From a virus, in the IMG/VR virus record IMGVR_UViG_3300033997_000327, positions 1 to 27,215 of that record: DNA of 27,215 nt. The stretch is one strand, 5' to 3'. Position numbers and translations under genes: made by a program. The notes beneath the pieces were generated by a model. It saw only the letters and a program-made list of their open reading frames with translations, did not search any database and had not been told where the DNA came from. Positions 6,827 to 13,691 of the stretch are shown in pieces. The first letter of the stretch is position 1. Each line of letters begins with the position of its first letter.

Positions 6827-8533
6827 TCAGATGAATCGGATTCCGCGGGATTCGTATACGGACTGGCCTGAGGCCTCGGGATTGAGCACCATCAGTTGGG
6901 CCGCATCGAAGGTGGCCATCAGTGGGTCAATCTTCGCCGTGCCGCTGGCCTGCTTGGTGATCAGAATCCCATTCGCCCGAAGCTCAACACGGGCATTCCC
7001 CACTACCCAGGCCATCAAGGCTTGATCGCCGTGAAGGAATGTCCCTTCCGCGAGCTTGCGTTCGACGGTCTTGATGATTCCGCCCAGCTTCCAGCCCTGC
7101 GAAACGCCCACAATCAGTTCCTCGGGGACTCCAGCTTCGGCCAGCGCGTCGTTGAACGTGACGCCGCTCTGGTCAGCGCCGATTCCGCATTTCTCGGGAA
7201 AGAGACCGGCGTCATAAACCTGGCGGATCAATGCCGCCAGCTCCGCGGTGTCCTCCCCAATGTGGTCGACAATCACCAATTCGCCAGCCCGCTCAAGGTC
7301 GCGGAGCCTTGATTCGATTTCCTTCCGACGCTCCAGCACCGAGGGGTGCGCCCAGGCGCGTGCCCAATGGAGCCAATTGCCCGTGCCTCGCTCACGGCCG
7401 ATAAACGCCAGCCCGAGCAAGTCGTCCAGGCCGCCACCGTCGATGCCCGCCGTAACGACCTCGGAGCGGTCCAGCAGGGCGCGCAACGTCAGCACACGTT
7501 GACCGCGCTTTATCCAGTGGTCCGCACCTGCCCAACGGTCGGAGCGCAGGCTCAAGCCGATTTCGACGTTCAGGTGCTTTGCCAGGAACTGCTGGAAGGC
7601 CCCATCGGTCCTGGCGCGCAGCAGCTTAAGTTGATCCCCCAGCCATTCAGCGCTGACAGAACGCCCTAGATTCGGATTGGTTATGTAGAAGTTGTCCGGG
7701 TTGAGATACGCCTTGGCCTCGATCATGTCTTCCGGGAATTCGTACAGAATGCCCAGCGTCTTCGGGTCGACTACTCGGCCGTCCCGCACATCGCGCCAAT
7801 AGGCGAGCTTCTCTTTGAACACCCCGGCCGGCGGCTCGTCGCTTTGCGTGGTCAGGTAGATCACCCATCCCTCATCGCGCGATATCTGGCCGCCCAGTGC
7901 CTCAAGGAACATGGCCACAGCATTTGCACGCTTGCCGAATAGCCAAAGCTCATCAACCAGGATGCGGCCCGACTTCTTGCCTGACACTGTATCGGTGTCG
8001 GCTGCTACCACCTTCAAGCTGTTGCGCGTCGTCCGATGCGTAATGGTGCGCACATGATCCTGAACGTGGAACATGTCTGAAAGCTCGTCATCGGCGCGAA
8101 TCATCGCGGCCGCCGGCTTGAAGCTGTTGTCCGCGACCTCCTTCGTTGGCGCCAGGATCAGGTGCTCCTCTTCCTGGCGCCAGCAGATCACCACCGCGGT
8201 TAGCATGATGCCGGCGGCGATGGTCGATTTCGTGTTCTTCTTGCTGATGAGCAGCCCGTATTCTCGGATCAGCTGCTTGCCCGTGGCCGCCTCATAGCCG
8301 CCGAAGATGGCACGCACGAAGTCGAAAACCCACTCTTCCGAGCATTCTCCGAACGTCTGGTGGCGATACCCGCCGACAGCCTCGTCGTAGACCTGCGGGA
8401 GGTCAACCACCTTCAGCTGTTTGAATATCCCAAGCGCGTACTCAGCTTGGTCGGGGAAAATCGGTGGCGGAATGATCGATTTGCGCGCCCGCAGGCGTTC
8501 CGCCCAGTCAGGGCATGCAGTCGTCCAGGCCAT
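6827..8533 (-). CDS. terminase large subunit
   Basis: A 568-residue packaging motor of the Terminase_1 type. The ATPase part shows a Walker A-like loop around residues 96-104 (ISKKNTKST) and a Walker B strand ending in Asp-Glu at about 194-195 (RILVDELW). A coupling-type LTTQSDEP segment follows. The C-terminal nuclease part includes VTAGIDGGGLDDLLGL, VDHIGEDTAELAALI and GIGADQSGV with the acidic residues expected for RNase H-like nucleases. Length is normal for HK97-type terminases. It lies 3 bp after the small subunit gene and 8 bp before portal. The nearby HNH gene suggests cos-type packaging. Confidence 0.94.
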   Translation of the reverse strand: MAWTTACPDWAERLRARKSIIPPPIFPDQAEYALGIFKQLKVVDLPQVYDEAVGGYRHQTFGECSEEWVFDFVRAIFGGYEAATGKQLIREYGLLISKKNTKSTIAAGIMLTAVVICWRQEEEHLILAPTKEVADNSFKPAAAMIRADDELSDMFHVQDHVRTITHRTTRNSLKVVAADTDTVSGKKSGRILVDELWLFGKRANAVAMFLEALGGQISRDEGWVIYLTTQSDEPPAGVFKEKLAYWRDVRDGRVVDPKTLGILYEFPEDMIEAKAYLNPDNFYITNPNLGRSVSAEWLGDQLKLLRARTDGAFQQFLAKHLNVEIGLSLRSDRWAGADHWIKRGQRVLTLRALLDRSEVVTAGIDGGGLDDLLGLAFIGRERGTGNWLHWARAWAHPSVLERRKEIESRLRDLERAGELVIVDHIGEDTAELAALIRQVYDAGLFPEKCGIGADQSGVTFNDALAEAGVPEELIVGVSQGWKLGGIIKTVERKLAEGTFLHGDQALMAWVVGNARVELRANGILITKQASGTAKIDPLMATFDAAQLMVLNPEASGQSVYESRGIRFI

Positions 8534-8536
8534 CGC

Positions 8537-8998
8537 TTAACCCTTCCCGACAACACGGAGATGCGGCGGCGGTGGTGGCGCAGCGAATCTGCCGCCGGCG
8601 GCCGCTTCTCCCGCCGCCTTCTTCTTGGCGTCTTTCTTGCCCTGGTCCGCGACCTTGCCATGCACATACGGAACCCAGGCCTTCGCGGCTTCGACGCGCA
8701 ACTTCATGTCCTGCACTGGGTCGTTTGCAACGGCCTTCAAGAACTCCAAGGGGTCGGAATACAGCGTGCCCAGGTCCGGCAACGAAACCTCCTTTCCGGC
8801 CGCGGAGGCTTCCTCCTTCAGTTTGTTAACTTGGTTAATACGGCCCAGGGCTTCCTGGATATCCTTGTCCTTCATCAATCGGGACGCTGCAACGGCCGCC
8901 CCTTTTTCGCTGTAGCCCGCATGGATAGCGGCTTTCGCTCCGGACAGGCCCGACTGCAACGCCTGAACAAATCGGCGCTTTTTGTCGGTTAATGCCAT
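8537..8998 (-). CDS. terminase small subunit
   Basis: A 153-residue protein of the Terminase_2 type. The N-terminal helix-turn-helix reads ALTDKKRRFVQAL, then SGAKAAIHAGYSEKGAAVAASRLM, the classic small-terminase DNA-binding pattern. A helical oligomerisation part follows, then a Lys/Ala/Pro-rich C-terminus. It recognises the packaging site and feeds DNA to the large subunit. I chose the ATG at 8998 because GAG lies 7 bases upstream; a TTG two codons earlier is possible. Three 13-bp spaced TTAA repeats overlap this start and may be its own binding site. Confidence 0.9.
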   Translation of the reverse strand: MALTDKKRRFVQALQSGLSGAKAAIHAGYSEKGAAVAASRLMKDKDIQEALGRINQVNKLKEEASAAGKEVSLPDLGTLYSDPLEFLKAVANDPVQDMKLRVEAAKAWVPYVHGKVADQGKKDAKKKAAGEAAAGGRFAAPPPPPHLRVVGKG

Positions 8999-9028
8999 TA
9001 ACAATCTCGGTTAACAAATCCGGTTAAG
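8997..9028. repeat. three 13-bp spaced TTAA repeats at the terminase start
   Basis: TTAA cores at 8998, 9011 and 9024 are exactly 13 bp apart. The first two full units (TTAACAATCTCGG and TTAACAAATCCGG) match at 10 of 13 positions. The array overlaps the small terminase start codon. Two further GTTAAC/GGTTAA motifs lie inside the gene at 8825-8830 and 8833-8838. Candidate small-terminase binding sites (cosB-like) or a local operator; function is inferred. Confidence 0.55.
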
Positions 9029-9193
9029 AGGAAATTTTCCGCGCGTGAGGGAACAGGTCGTTTCCGGAAGGCGAACCCGCCAGACTTTCACCCCGCCCCC
9101 CCTCTCGGCATGGCCCTGGCGCCCTCGCACAGCCCCGCCAGGAGGCCGCGCCGGGACTGCCCTGGCAGCGCATACCTCTGGCACTGAGGCGCG
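9029..9193. other. non-coding stretch next to terminase, candidate cos region
   Basis: No convincing gene is visible between the small terminase and the 55-residue ORF. The stretch includes a C-rich run around 9090-9102 and several short GC inverted repeats. In HNH-plus-terminase phages the cohesive end site commonly lies between the HNH gene and the small terminase gene. That position makes this the best cos candidate, but no cleavage sequence can be identified from sequence alone. Confidence 0.4.
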
Positions 9194-9361
9194 CTACGGG
9201 CTTCTGATGACCTCCACGCGGATAGCCCGCTGGATCCATCTGCCCACCCGCTCAGGATTGGGCTCCAAGCCGGTCAAGTATCCCGCCAAGCTGACGCCCG
9301 ACAGATACCAACGGAGCCACCACGCGACATGAAGGCGGATGCGCAACTCAGCCATTGCCAT
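9194..9361 (-). CDS. small conserved phage protein, unknown function
   Basis: A 55-residue protein begins MAMAELRIRLHVAWWLRWYL and ends in a helical part (PERVGRWIQRAIRVEVIRSP). It resembles small basic, Trp-rich proteins next to HNH/terminase genes in related phages. The ATG overlaps the HNH stop (TGATG), and GGAG lies about 8 bases upstream, giving translational coupling. A second in-frame ATG lies two codons later. It could insert in or lie on a membrane (residues 10-30 are hydrophobic with Trp/Arg). No function is known to me. Confidence 0.65.
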   Translation of the reverse strand: MAMAELRIRLHVAWWLRWYLSGVSLAGYLTGLEPNPERVGRWIQRAIRVEVIRSP

Positions 9362-9693
9362 CACGACCGCTCCCGATAGCCCATGTCTCGCCTTGTCTTG
9401 GCGTCATGGCATCCAGCCTTGCGACCGTGGGCATCTCGGTAGACGCACAAGATTTGCGAGTTCTCTTCGGTGTCCTGGCCACCGTCGAACAGGCTTAATT
9501 TGTGGTCGAGTTCGAAGCCGTGGGGATACACGGTCAGCACTCCACAATGCGCACAATGCGGGTTAGCCGACCAGATGCGCAGCCGGCGATCTTGCAGCTT
9601 GCGACCTGTCATGCGCTTGGCGCTGGGCGTGGGCGCAACAGTAAGCCTGGATCCAGCCATCGCAATGCGCGGCTTGAGTGTCTTGAGCTTCAT
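9361..9693 (-). CDS. HNH endonuclease (terminase-associated)
   Basis: A 110-residue HNH nuclease. A CAHCG zinc knuckle is followed by FELDHKLSLFDGGQDTEEN, the DH...N core, and then a CHDAKTRRD segment with the last metal-binding His and Lys. HNH proteins beside terminase genes stimulate or are required for cos cleavage in HK97-type phages. The start at 9693 has GGAGG upstream and overlaps the previous stop (ATGA). The frame stays open about 240 codons upstream, but that extension lacks HNH-family sequence and is antisense to a plus-strand gene, so I reject it. Confidence 0.92.
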   Translation of the reverse strand: MKLKTLKPRIAMAGSRLTVAPTPSAKRMTGRKLQDRRLRIWSANPHCAHCGVLTVYPHGFELDHKLSLFDGGQDTEENSQILCVYRDAHGRKAGCHDAKTRRDMGYRERS

Positions 9694-9965
9694 GCCTGCG
9701 CCCTCCCGATCCGAATCTGAGTGACGTAGGCACGCGCCACAGCCGAGATTGCGTCCACGCGGGATATGTAGTGAGCCATGTAGTAAGCGCGGCGCTCCCG
9801 CTGGACGCCCACGTCGAGCGCCGACAATCCCTTCAGCTTGTGCCGATACATTCGCGCGCAGTCTTCCAGGGCCTGTCGAGCCGCCACATCGAACGCCGGA
9901 TCGGCGCCCGCGCGCCTCGCACACGCAATGTCTCGCCGTGCGGCTGCGGCCATTTCTCGTAACAT
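9690..9965 (-). CDS. small phage protein, unknown function
   Basis: A 91-residue, Ala/Arg-rich helical protein lies just upstream of HNH and overlaps it by ATGA. Sequence includes LREMAAAARRDIACARRAGAD, ALEDCARMYRHKL and VDAISAVARAYVTQIRIG. The second ATG (9965) is preferred: GGAAGG sits 6 bases before it, whereas it directly abuts the first ATG at 9971. I do not recognise a family. It is the first minus-strand gene of the late block visible after the inverted accessory genes, so a late promoter should lie upstream of it. Confidence 0.6.
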   Translation of the reverse strand: MLREMAAAARRDIACARRAGADPAFDVAARQALEDCARMYRHKLKGLSALDVGVQRERRAYYMAHYISRVDAISAVARAYVTQIRIGRAQA

Positions 9966-10003
9966 ATCCATCCTTCCAGAAAGCCACTTGCATTGAGGCG
10001 GTT

Positions 10004-10225
10004 ATGACAAAGACAGAATGCGAACGCGCCATCAGACAGTTGTGCCACCAGTGGAAACTCACCCACCATGCCAGCATCAGCGCCCAGGACGTGCGGTTTT
10101 CCGACTTCCGTATTTGGCTGGAACAACACCATCCCGAACTATTGCAATTCCGCTCCGTCATGCCCCCCGCCGATCTTGCCGAAATGTGGTTTGACCAAGA
10201 GTTCCGGCAGATGTGGCGCAACTGA
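10004..10225 (+). CDS. small conserved phage protein, unknown function
   Basis: A 73-residue protein begins MTKTECERAIRQLCHQW and contains VRFSDFRIWLEQHHPELLQFRSV and AEMWFDQEFRQMWRN. It resembles a family of short acidic phage proteins sharing an SDFxxWL..H...LxFRS.....AEMWFDxE pattern. GAGG lies about 6 bases before the ATG. It is divergent from the minus-strand gene that starts at 9965, with only 38 bp between them. Transcription is opposite to the late genes, so it is probably expressed separately, as an accessory gene or in the lysogen. Confidence 0.65.
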   Translation: MTKTECERAIRQLCHQWKLTHHASISAQDVRFSDFRIWLEQHHPELLQFRSVMPPADLAEMWFDQEFRQMWRN

Positions 10226-10486
10226 CCCAAGCCGCTCGCCCATACTTTTGCTGTTCTCGCCGGGTGCCACAAACTGCACACCACCCGGCGCGATGACCGA
10301 ATCCCCGCACGCCATGCAAAGCGCGCTGACCCTTGATATCGCAAGGGTAGAGACAAATAGGGCAAGCACCAGATCACCGCTTCCGAGAACGGCGTACGCG
10401 TGTCGCGTAATGCGCGCATCGCCCACCAGGCTGCCGGACAAAAATGTGGTACGTTTCAAATAATATCTAAATTATTCAGAAACAAA
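10226..10486. other. intergenic region with inverted repeats, no supported gene
   Basis: No reading frame here has a good start and recognisable protein. Two inverted repeats are visible: a perfect 9-bp CGCCGGGTG / CACCCGGCG (10258-10266 and 10282-10290) just after the 73-residue gene, without a T-run, and ACCCTT / AAGGGT (10329-10334 and 10343-10348). The end of the region (about 10456-10486) is AT-rich with TAATAT and may hold the promoter of the following membrane-protein gene. Confidence 0.4.
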
Positions 10487-10726
10487 ATGGGCGTCATCTT
10501 TTTAATGATTTTGGCAGTCGCCACGGTGTACTGGCTGGTAGGCATCTTGGGACGGAGCTCTCCTGCGCTCGGCAATTTCATCTGCCAGTACAGTACCCAT
10601 ATCGCTATCGCCATATTTTTCTATTGGGGCTACATAGTGATTTACGGCACCGGGAAGAAACTCCCTACCTTGCCCCTGCTTATCGCATTTGGCTTTGCGA
10701 TGATCTCCAGTCGGCGCCGTTTCTGA
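10487..10726 (+). CDS. small multi-pass membrane protein, unknown function
   Basis: A 79-residue protein has two clear hydrophobic helices (MGVIFLMILAVATVYWLVGI and HIAIAIFFYWGYIVIYG) and a weaker third near the end (LPLLIAFGFAMIS), closing with SRRRF. The ribosome binding site is weak; this ATG is the first before the hydrophobic part. Base composition is less GC-rich than the late genes, which suggests recent acquisition. It lies upstream of another membrane protein on the same strand, ending at a strong terminator. Holin is conceivable from topology, but the orientation is opposite to the late operon, so an accessory role seems likelier. Confidence 0.5.
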   Translation: MGVIFLMILAVATVYWLVGILGRSSPALGNFICQYSTHIAIAIFFYWGYIVIYGTGKKLPTLPLLIAFGFAMISSRRRF

Positions 10727-10779
10727 CCCCTCGCCTTGAAACTACGCGTTCCCCGCACACCAACCTAATCGGAGCAGAA

Positions 10780-10995
10780 ATGAGCGAGAACCTCGTGCAC
10801 GGACTCATCAAGGTCGGAAAGGAAATCATCATTGACGATCCGACCGTTAAAGAGACCGGGATATTTGGGGCGGGACTAGTCGTCGTCGCTGGCCTCGTCT
10901 ATGGGGCATACCGACTTCTATCAGACGGAAAAGTTTCGCAGATCAAAGTCGGGCCAGTGGACATTAAGACTTCAGGCCAACACGGGGATCAGTAG
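10780..10995 (+). CDS. small single-span membrane protein, unknown function
   Basis: A 71-residue protein has one predicted transmembrane helix (GIFGAGLVVVAGLVYGAYRLL, about residues 27-47), a charged N-terminal part and a polar C-terminal tail (QIKVGPVDIKTSGQ). GGAG lies 5 bases before the ATG. It follows the 79-residue membrane protein by 53 bp, and a bidirectional terminator follows 12 bp after the stop. The pair looks like a self-contained accessory unit between the Q-like gene and the packaging genes. Confidence 0.6.
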   Translation: MSENLVHGLIKVGKEIIIDDPTVKETGIFGAGLVVVAGLVYGAYRLLSDGKVSQIKVGPVDIKTSGQHGDQ

Positions 10996-11007
10996 TTACT
11001 GCAAGAC

Positions 11008-11044
11008 AAAAAAAGCCCGCTGCTTTTGCATGCGGGCTTTTTTT
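11008..11044 (+). terminator. bidirectional Rho-independent terminator
   Basis: Seven A, GCCCGC, an 11-base loop, GCGGGC and seven T form a symmetric terminator that should work on both strands. It ends the plus-strand membrane-protein pair. On the minus strand it lies about 70 bp past the Q-like gene, so it would also stop early transcripts unless antiterminated. Confidence 0.92.
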
Positions 11045-11112
11045 GAGCGCACTTATTCAAAGTGACTAAACGGGACGAACTTTAGCAGAGAAAATTTAAC
11101 CTGACAAGACCG

Positions 11113-11757
11113 TCAGTCGCACAGGCCCTTGGCGGTCAGCAGGTCGGCGGCATACTCCATCGCAAGCGCCTCGACCCCCTTCTTGCCGTCACCGCGGCCG
11201 CCGCCCTTCTGCTTCGTGGTGCGGGTGCCATACAGCCAGAGTTTGATCTTGCCGTTGTGGTTGGTGGCAGTGGCGGCGCTCACGCCCGCCCGCTCGGCGG
11301 CGTCCGAAAGCTTCACGTCCTTGCCGAAGTACCGCGCCACGATGGCGTCACGCAACACCCGCGCCGTGGGATGGGCCGACAGCGCATCGCACACCGCCGC
11401 GTCGGAGATCTGCCGGATTGCCGCCAGCCAGTCGTGGCGGTCTACCGTACCCTGGCAGCACTTGCATTGCGTCGTGCGCGGCGCGAAGCGTGCAACCAAT
11501 ATCGCCCGGTACAGTTCGGGCAGCGGTTCCAGGGCGCGGAACACAATGGCGGCCTGGCCTACTCCATCGGTTCCGCCCAGCCCCTTACCGCCTTCGGTGG
11601 AAGCCTGGGCCATCCGCGCCATCATGGGCTTGTCATAGACCTGGTCCGAATGGTTGAAAGCGAAGGTCAAGGCGGCGTGCGCGGTTGCGAACAGCCGGCC
11701 GGGCTTGACCTCGACCACCGGGGTGGAGGGCAAGCAGGACATGGTCAGGGCGGTCAT
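11113..11757 (-). CDS. putative late-gene regulator (antitermination Q-like)
   Basis: A 214-residue protein is the last gene of the early minus-strand operon. A zinc-knuckle-like cluster QCKCCQG (about residues 97-103) is followed by a WLAAI helix. A helix-turn-helix-like part occupies about residues 150-176 (LSDAAERAGVSAATATNHNG). A basic Gly/Lys linker follows. Position after replication genes and before a terminator and the late block is that of lambdoid Q proteins, some of which carry a Cys-rich element. The start at 11757 overlaps the upstream stop (TGATG) and has GGAG. Function is mainly inferred from position. Confidence 0.6.
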   Translation of the reverse strand: MTALTMSCLPSTPVVEVKPGRLFATAHAALTFAFNHSDQVYDKPMMARMAQASTEGGKGLGGTDGVGQAAIVFRALEPLPELYRAILVARFAPRTTQCKCCQGTVDRHDWLAAIRQISDAAVCDALSAHPTARVLRDAIVARYFGKDVKLSDAAERAGVSAATATNHNGKIKLWLYGTRTTKQKGGGRGDGKKGVEALAMEYAADLLTAKGLCD

Positions 11758-12179
11758 CAGTAAATCTCCGGGGAATAAATCACTTTCGCAGGCAGCTTTT
11801 CGCGCATCCATTGCATCGCTGCAGCCCAGTCCAGCGTGACGGTGTAGCGCCCCCGCACGGGAAAGGTGCGCGGGTTCACGTCGTGGGCGTCCAGCATCAC
11901 TAGGTCACCGACCATGCCCGTGCGCTTGTAGATCAGCACCGGAATGCGACTTTCGCCGGCCTGCGCCTGGGCCTGGCGCCACCAGGCCGGCAGGCAAAGC
12001 GTGGTCGCGTGCTTGCACTCCACGCTGATGCAGTCAAAGGCCGGGTCATCGGCCACCACGTCGCTGTCGCCTTCGTGGTTCCTGACTCGGCGGCGCCAAA
12101 GCTTGCCGGTATCTTCGGTCAGCCGGTTGGCAATGCGGCGCTCGTAGGCTGCGCCCTTGTTGCGAGACAGCGCGCTCAT
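11757..12179 (-). CDS. PD-(D/E)XK nuclease, Holliday junction resolvase-like
   Basis: A 140-residue protein has a KGAAYERRIANRL helix with Glu13, an Asp near residue 40 (GDSDVV) and a VECKH strand carrying the Glu54-x-Lys56 pair. This is the PD-(D/E)XK core arrangement seen in Hjc-type resolvases and related phage nucleases. It probably processes recombination or replication intermediates. ATG at 12179 overlaps the upstream stop (ATGA), and the stop overlaps the Q-like start, so the genes are translationally chained. The reading frame continues upstream but without family sequence. Confidence 0.72.
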   Translation of the reverse strand: MSALSRNKGAAYERRIANRLTEDTGKLWRRRVRNHEGDSDVVADDPAFDCISVECKHATTLCLPAWWRQAQAQAGESRIPVLIYKRTGMVGDLVMLDAHDVNPRTFPVRGRYTVTLDWAAAMQWMREKLPAKVIYSPEIY

Positions 12180-12877
12180 GCTTCGACTCCGGTATCGACG
12201 GGCGCACCAATGGCGGCCTCGGCCATCCGCAGCACCGCAGGAGGCGGCAGCCGTCCGCTCTCCTGGGCCTTGGCCAGGATTCGCCGCGCCCATCGACGAG
12301 GGTCGCGGCCGGTCGAATTCACGACACCCACCGCCCCCATCTTCGCCATAGCCTTGGCCGCGTCCTCTCGCGTGGCGAGCGTTCCACCTGGCGCAGGCAG
12401 TGCCGGGGCGGGAGTTGGGACCGCCTCCCACTGGCCGCGCGCCAATTCATCCCGGAAGACACGCTCCCAACGCGACCGCAGCACCGCATAGCCGCAGTTC
12501 AGTAGGTCGTGCGTTCCTACCGCCACGGCGGCGTGGAAGATGGCTGGATGCGACCAGACGCCTTTTTCTCCGCGTTTGCGGGCGGCCATGCCTGCCACAG
12601 CCTCATGGAAAGCCGCCTCCGGATCCATCCAGGGCCGGCACAGGCGCATGAACTCCGGCAGGGTCGGCGGCCAATCCCGGCCCAAACAAGCCACCAGGCC
12701 GACACGGGCCTCGGCCTCGGTAAAACCCGCCAGCTTTTGGTTGAAGCTGTCCTTGACCTCCCGCGGCGTCAGGCCCTCCCAGGCCTGCGCGAACTTCGAC
12801 CCGTAGAGCAGGCGCAGTTCGGACACCACCAGGTCACCCAAGGTACGGACGTCAATCGCATCAGTGCGTTGTTGCAT
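12176..12877 (-). CDS. replication protein P-like helicase loader
   Basis: A 233-residue protein contains LVVSELRLLYGSKFAQAW, VKDSFNQKLAGFTEAEARVG and DWPPTLPEFMRLCRP, a pattern seen in lambda P-like replication proteins. P loads the host replicative helicase DnaB at the origin through O. It overlaps the O-like gene by 17 bp, giving the classical O-P order. The C-terminal part is Pro/Ala-rich, then helical (ATREDAAKAMAKMG, RRWARRILAKAQESG). Confidence 0.75.
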   Translation of the reverse strand: MQQRTDAIDVRTLGDLVVSELRLLYGSKFAQAWEGLTPREVKDSFNQKLAGFTEAEARVGLVACLGRDWPPTLPEFMRLCRPWMDPEAAFHEAVAGMAARKRGEKGVWSHPAIFHAAVAVGTHDLLNCGYAVLRSRWERVFRDELARGQWEAVPTPAPALPAPGGTLATREDAAKAMAKMGAVGVVNSTGRDPRRWARRILAKAQESGRLPPPAVLRMAEAAIGAPVDTGVEA

Positions 12878-13691
12878 CGAGAACTCCCATGTCTACTTCG
12901 CGCACGGCGCCGGGTGATGCCACCGCCGCCCCCATTTCCTCGTTCCAGGTCGCCCGCCGCTGGGCCGCACTCGCCGGCTTCGCAGGGCGCGCCGCCCCCG
13001 AGCGCAGAACTCGTTGCAGGTATCCCACCGGCTCTATGGCCTGGTCGTCGACGCATTGCTGGATGGCCCGGACAATCTCTTCGTCCGCATGGCTTTTCCG
13101 GAACATGCCCAGCATCGAGCGCGCTTGCTTCTCAGGCTGGCCGGCGGCGATCAGCAGGGGCAAGCCCAGGGCAAAAATCCGGTCTACAGCCGAAGGCGGC
13201 TCCGGCGGCGTGCCGCCCGTTCCGTTAGGAACGGAATATTTATTGGTTATTGGTTCTTGGTTAGGGTTACGACTGGGTTCTTTCTGGCCCCCGACTGGGT
13301 TTCCTGTCGAATCCGTTTGGGTTCCTTCTGGAATCCCATCAGAAACCGACTGGGTTTCGTTGGGTTTCTTCTTCGGCCTCCCGCCGGCCTTCCCATTAAC
13401 CCGGTTGGTTTGCGCTTTTTGCTGATACGTGGCGATTTCGCTATCCGCCCGCTTGTTGCGCCAAACCCCGCCGTCCAGTTCGAAGAACTCATTCAGGATC
13501 ATCGGCACGGCGGCGCGTTCCTCTTCGCTGCGCGCCCCCACCCAACGGCAGATCAGCTGCAGGTCGTCCTTGATCGGCTGTTCCTCGGCGTAGTAGCGGC
13601 GCAAAAGGCGGCTGTAGATGGCATCCTCAACCAGGCTCAGGTGCATAGTGGCCTGGGCGTAGTCGCCAATGTTGTGGCTGTAGTAGTTCAT
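12861..13691 (-). CDS. replication initiator O-like protein (DUF1376/YdaU family)
   Basis: A 276-residue protein begins MNYYSHNIGDYAQATMHLSL and continues VEDAIYSRLLRRYYAEEQPI, the DUF1376 signature; this winged-helix type domain (about residues 1-95) is typical of phage initiators. A low-complexity, Asn/Gly/Pro/Lys-rich linker (about 95-165) is encoded by a repeat array that looks like the replication origin. The C-terminal domain (SMLGMFRKSHADEEIVRAIQ, then YLQRVLR) probably contacts the P-like loader. The start overlaps the stop of the upstream YbcO-type gene (ATGA). Confidence 0.85.
   Translation of the reverse strand: MNYYSHNIGDYAQATMHLSLVEDAIYSRLLRRYYAEEQPIKDDLQLICRWVGARSEEERAAVPMILNEFFELDGGVWRNKRADSEIATYQQKAQTNRVNGKAGGRPKKKPNETQSVSDGIPEGTQTDSTGNPVGGQKEPSRNPNQEPITNKYSVPNGTGGTPPEPPSAVDRIFALGLPLLIAAGQPEKQARSMLGMFRKSHADEEIVRAIQQCVDDQAIEPVGYLQRVLRSGAARPAKPASAAQRRATWNEEMGAAVASPGAVREVDMGVLDATTH
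13217..13370. repeat. candidate phage replication origin: iterons and AT-rich element
   Basis: Inside the linker-coding part of the O-like gene lie, left to right: a perfect inverted repeat CCGTTCC-gtta-GGAACGG (13217-13234); an AT-rich stretch with three tandem 7-mers TTGGTTA, TTGGTTC, TTGGTTA (13243-13263); then at least four spaced copies of GACTGGGTT-like iterons (13271-13279, 13293-13301, a variant GTTTGGGTT at 13315-13323, and 13348-13356), plus a TGGGTTTC at 13361. Lambda has the same layout of O-binding iterons next to an AT-rich element within gene O. Confidence 0.75.

Noticed and set aside
9361-10419. Extended 352-residue form of the HNH protein
   Set aside because: The HNH domain is complete from 9693 with a good ribosome binding site; the extension lacks family sequence and runs antisense to the 73-residue gene.
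10139-10459. Minus-strand 106-residue frame with a hydrophobic segment
   Set aside because: Its 3' half is antisense to the 73-residue gene, and the sequence includes the translated palindrome; no ribosome binding site or family stands out.
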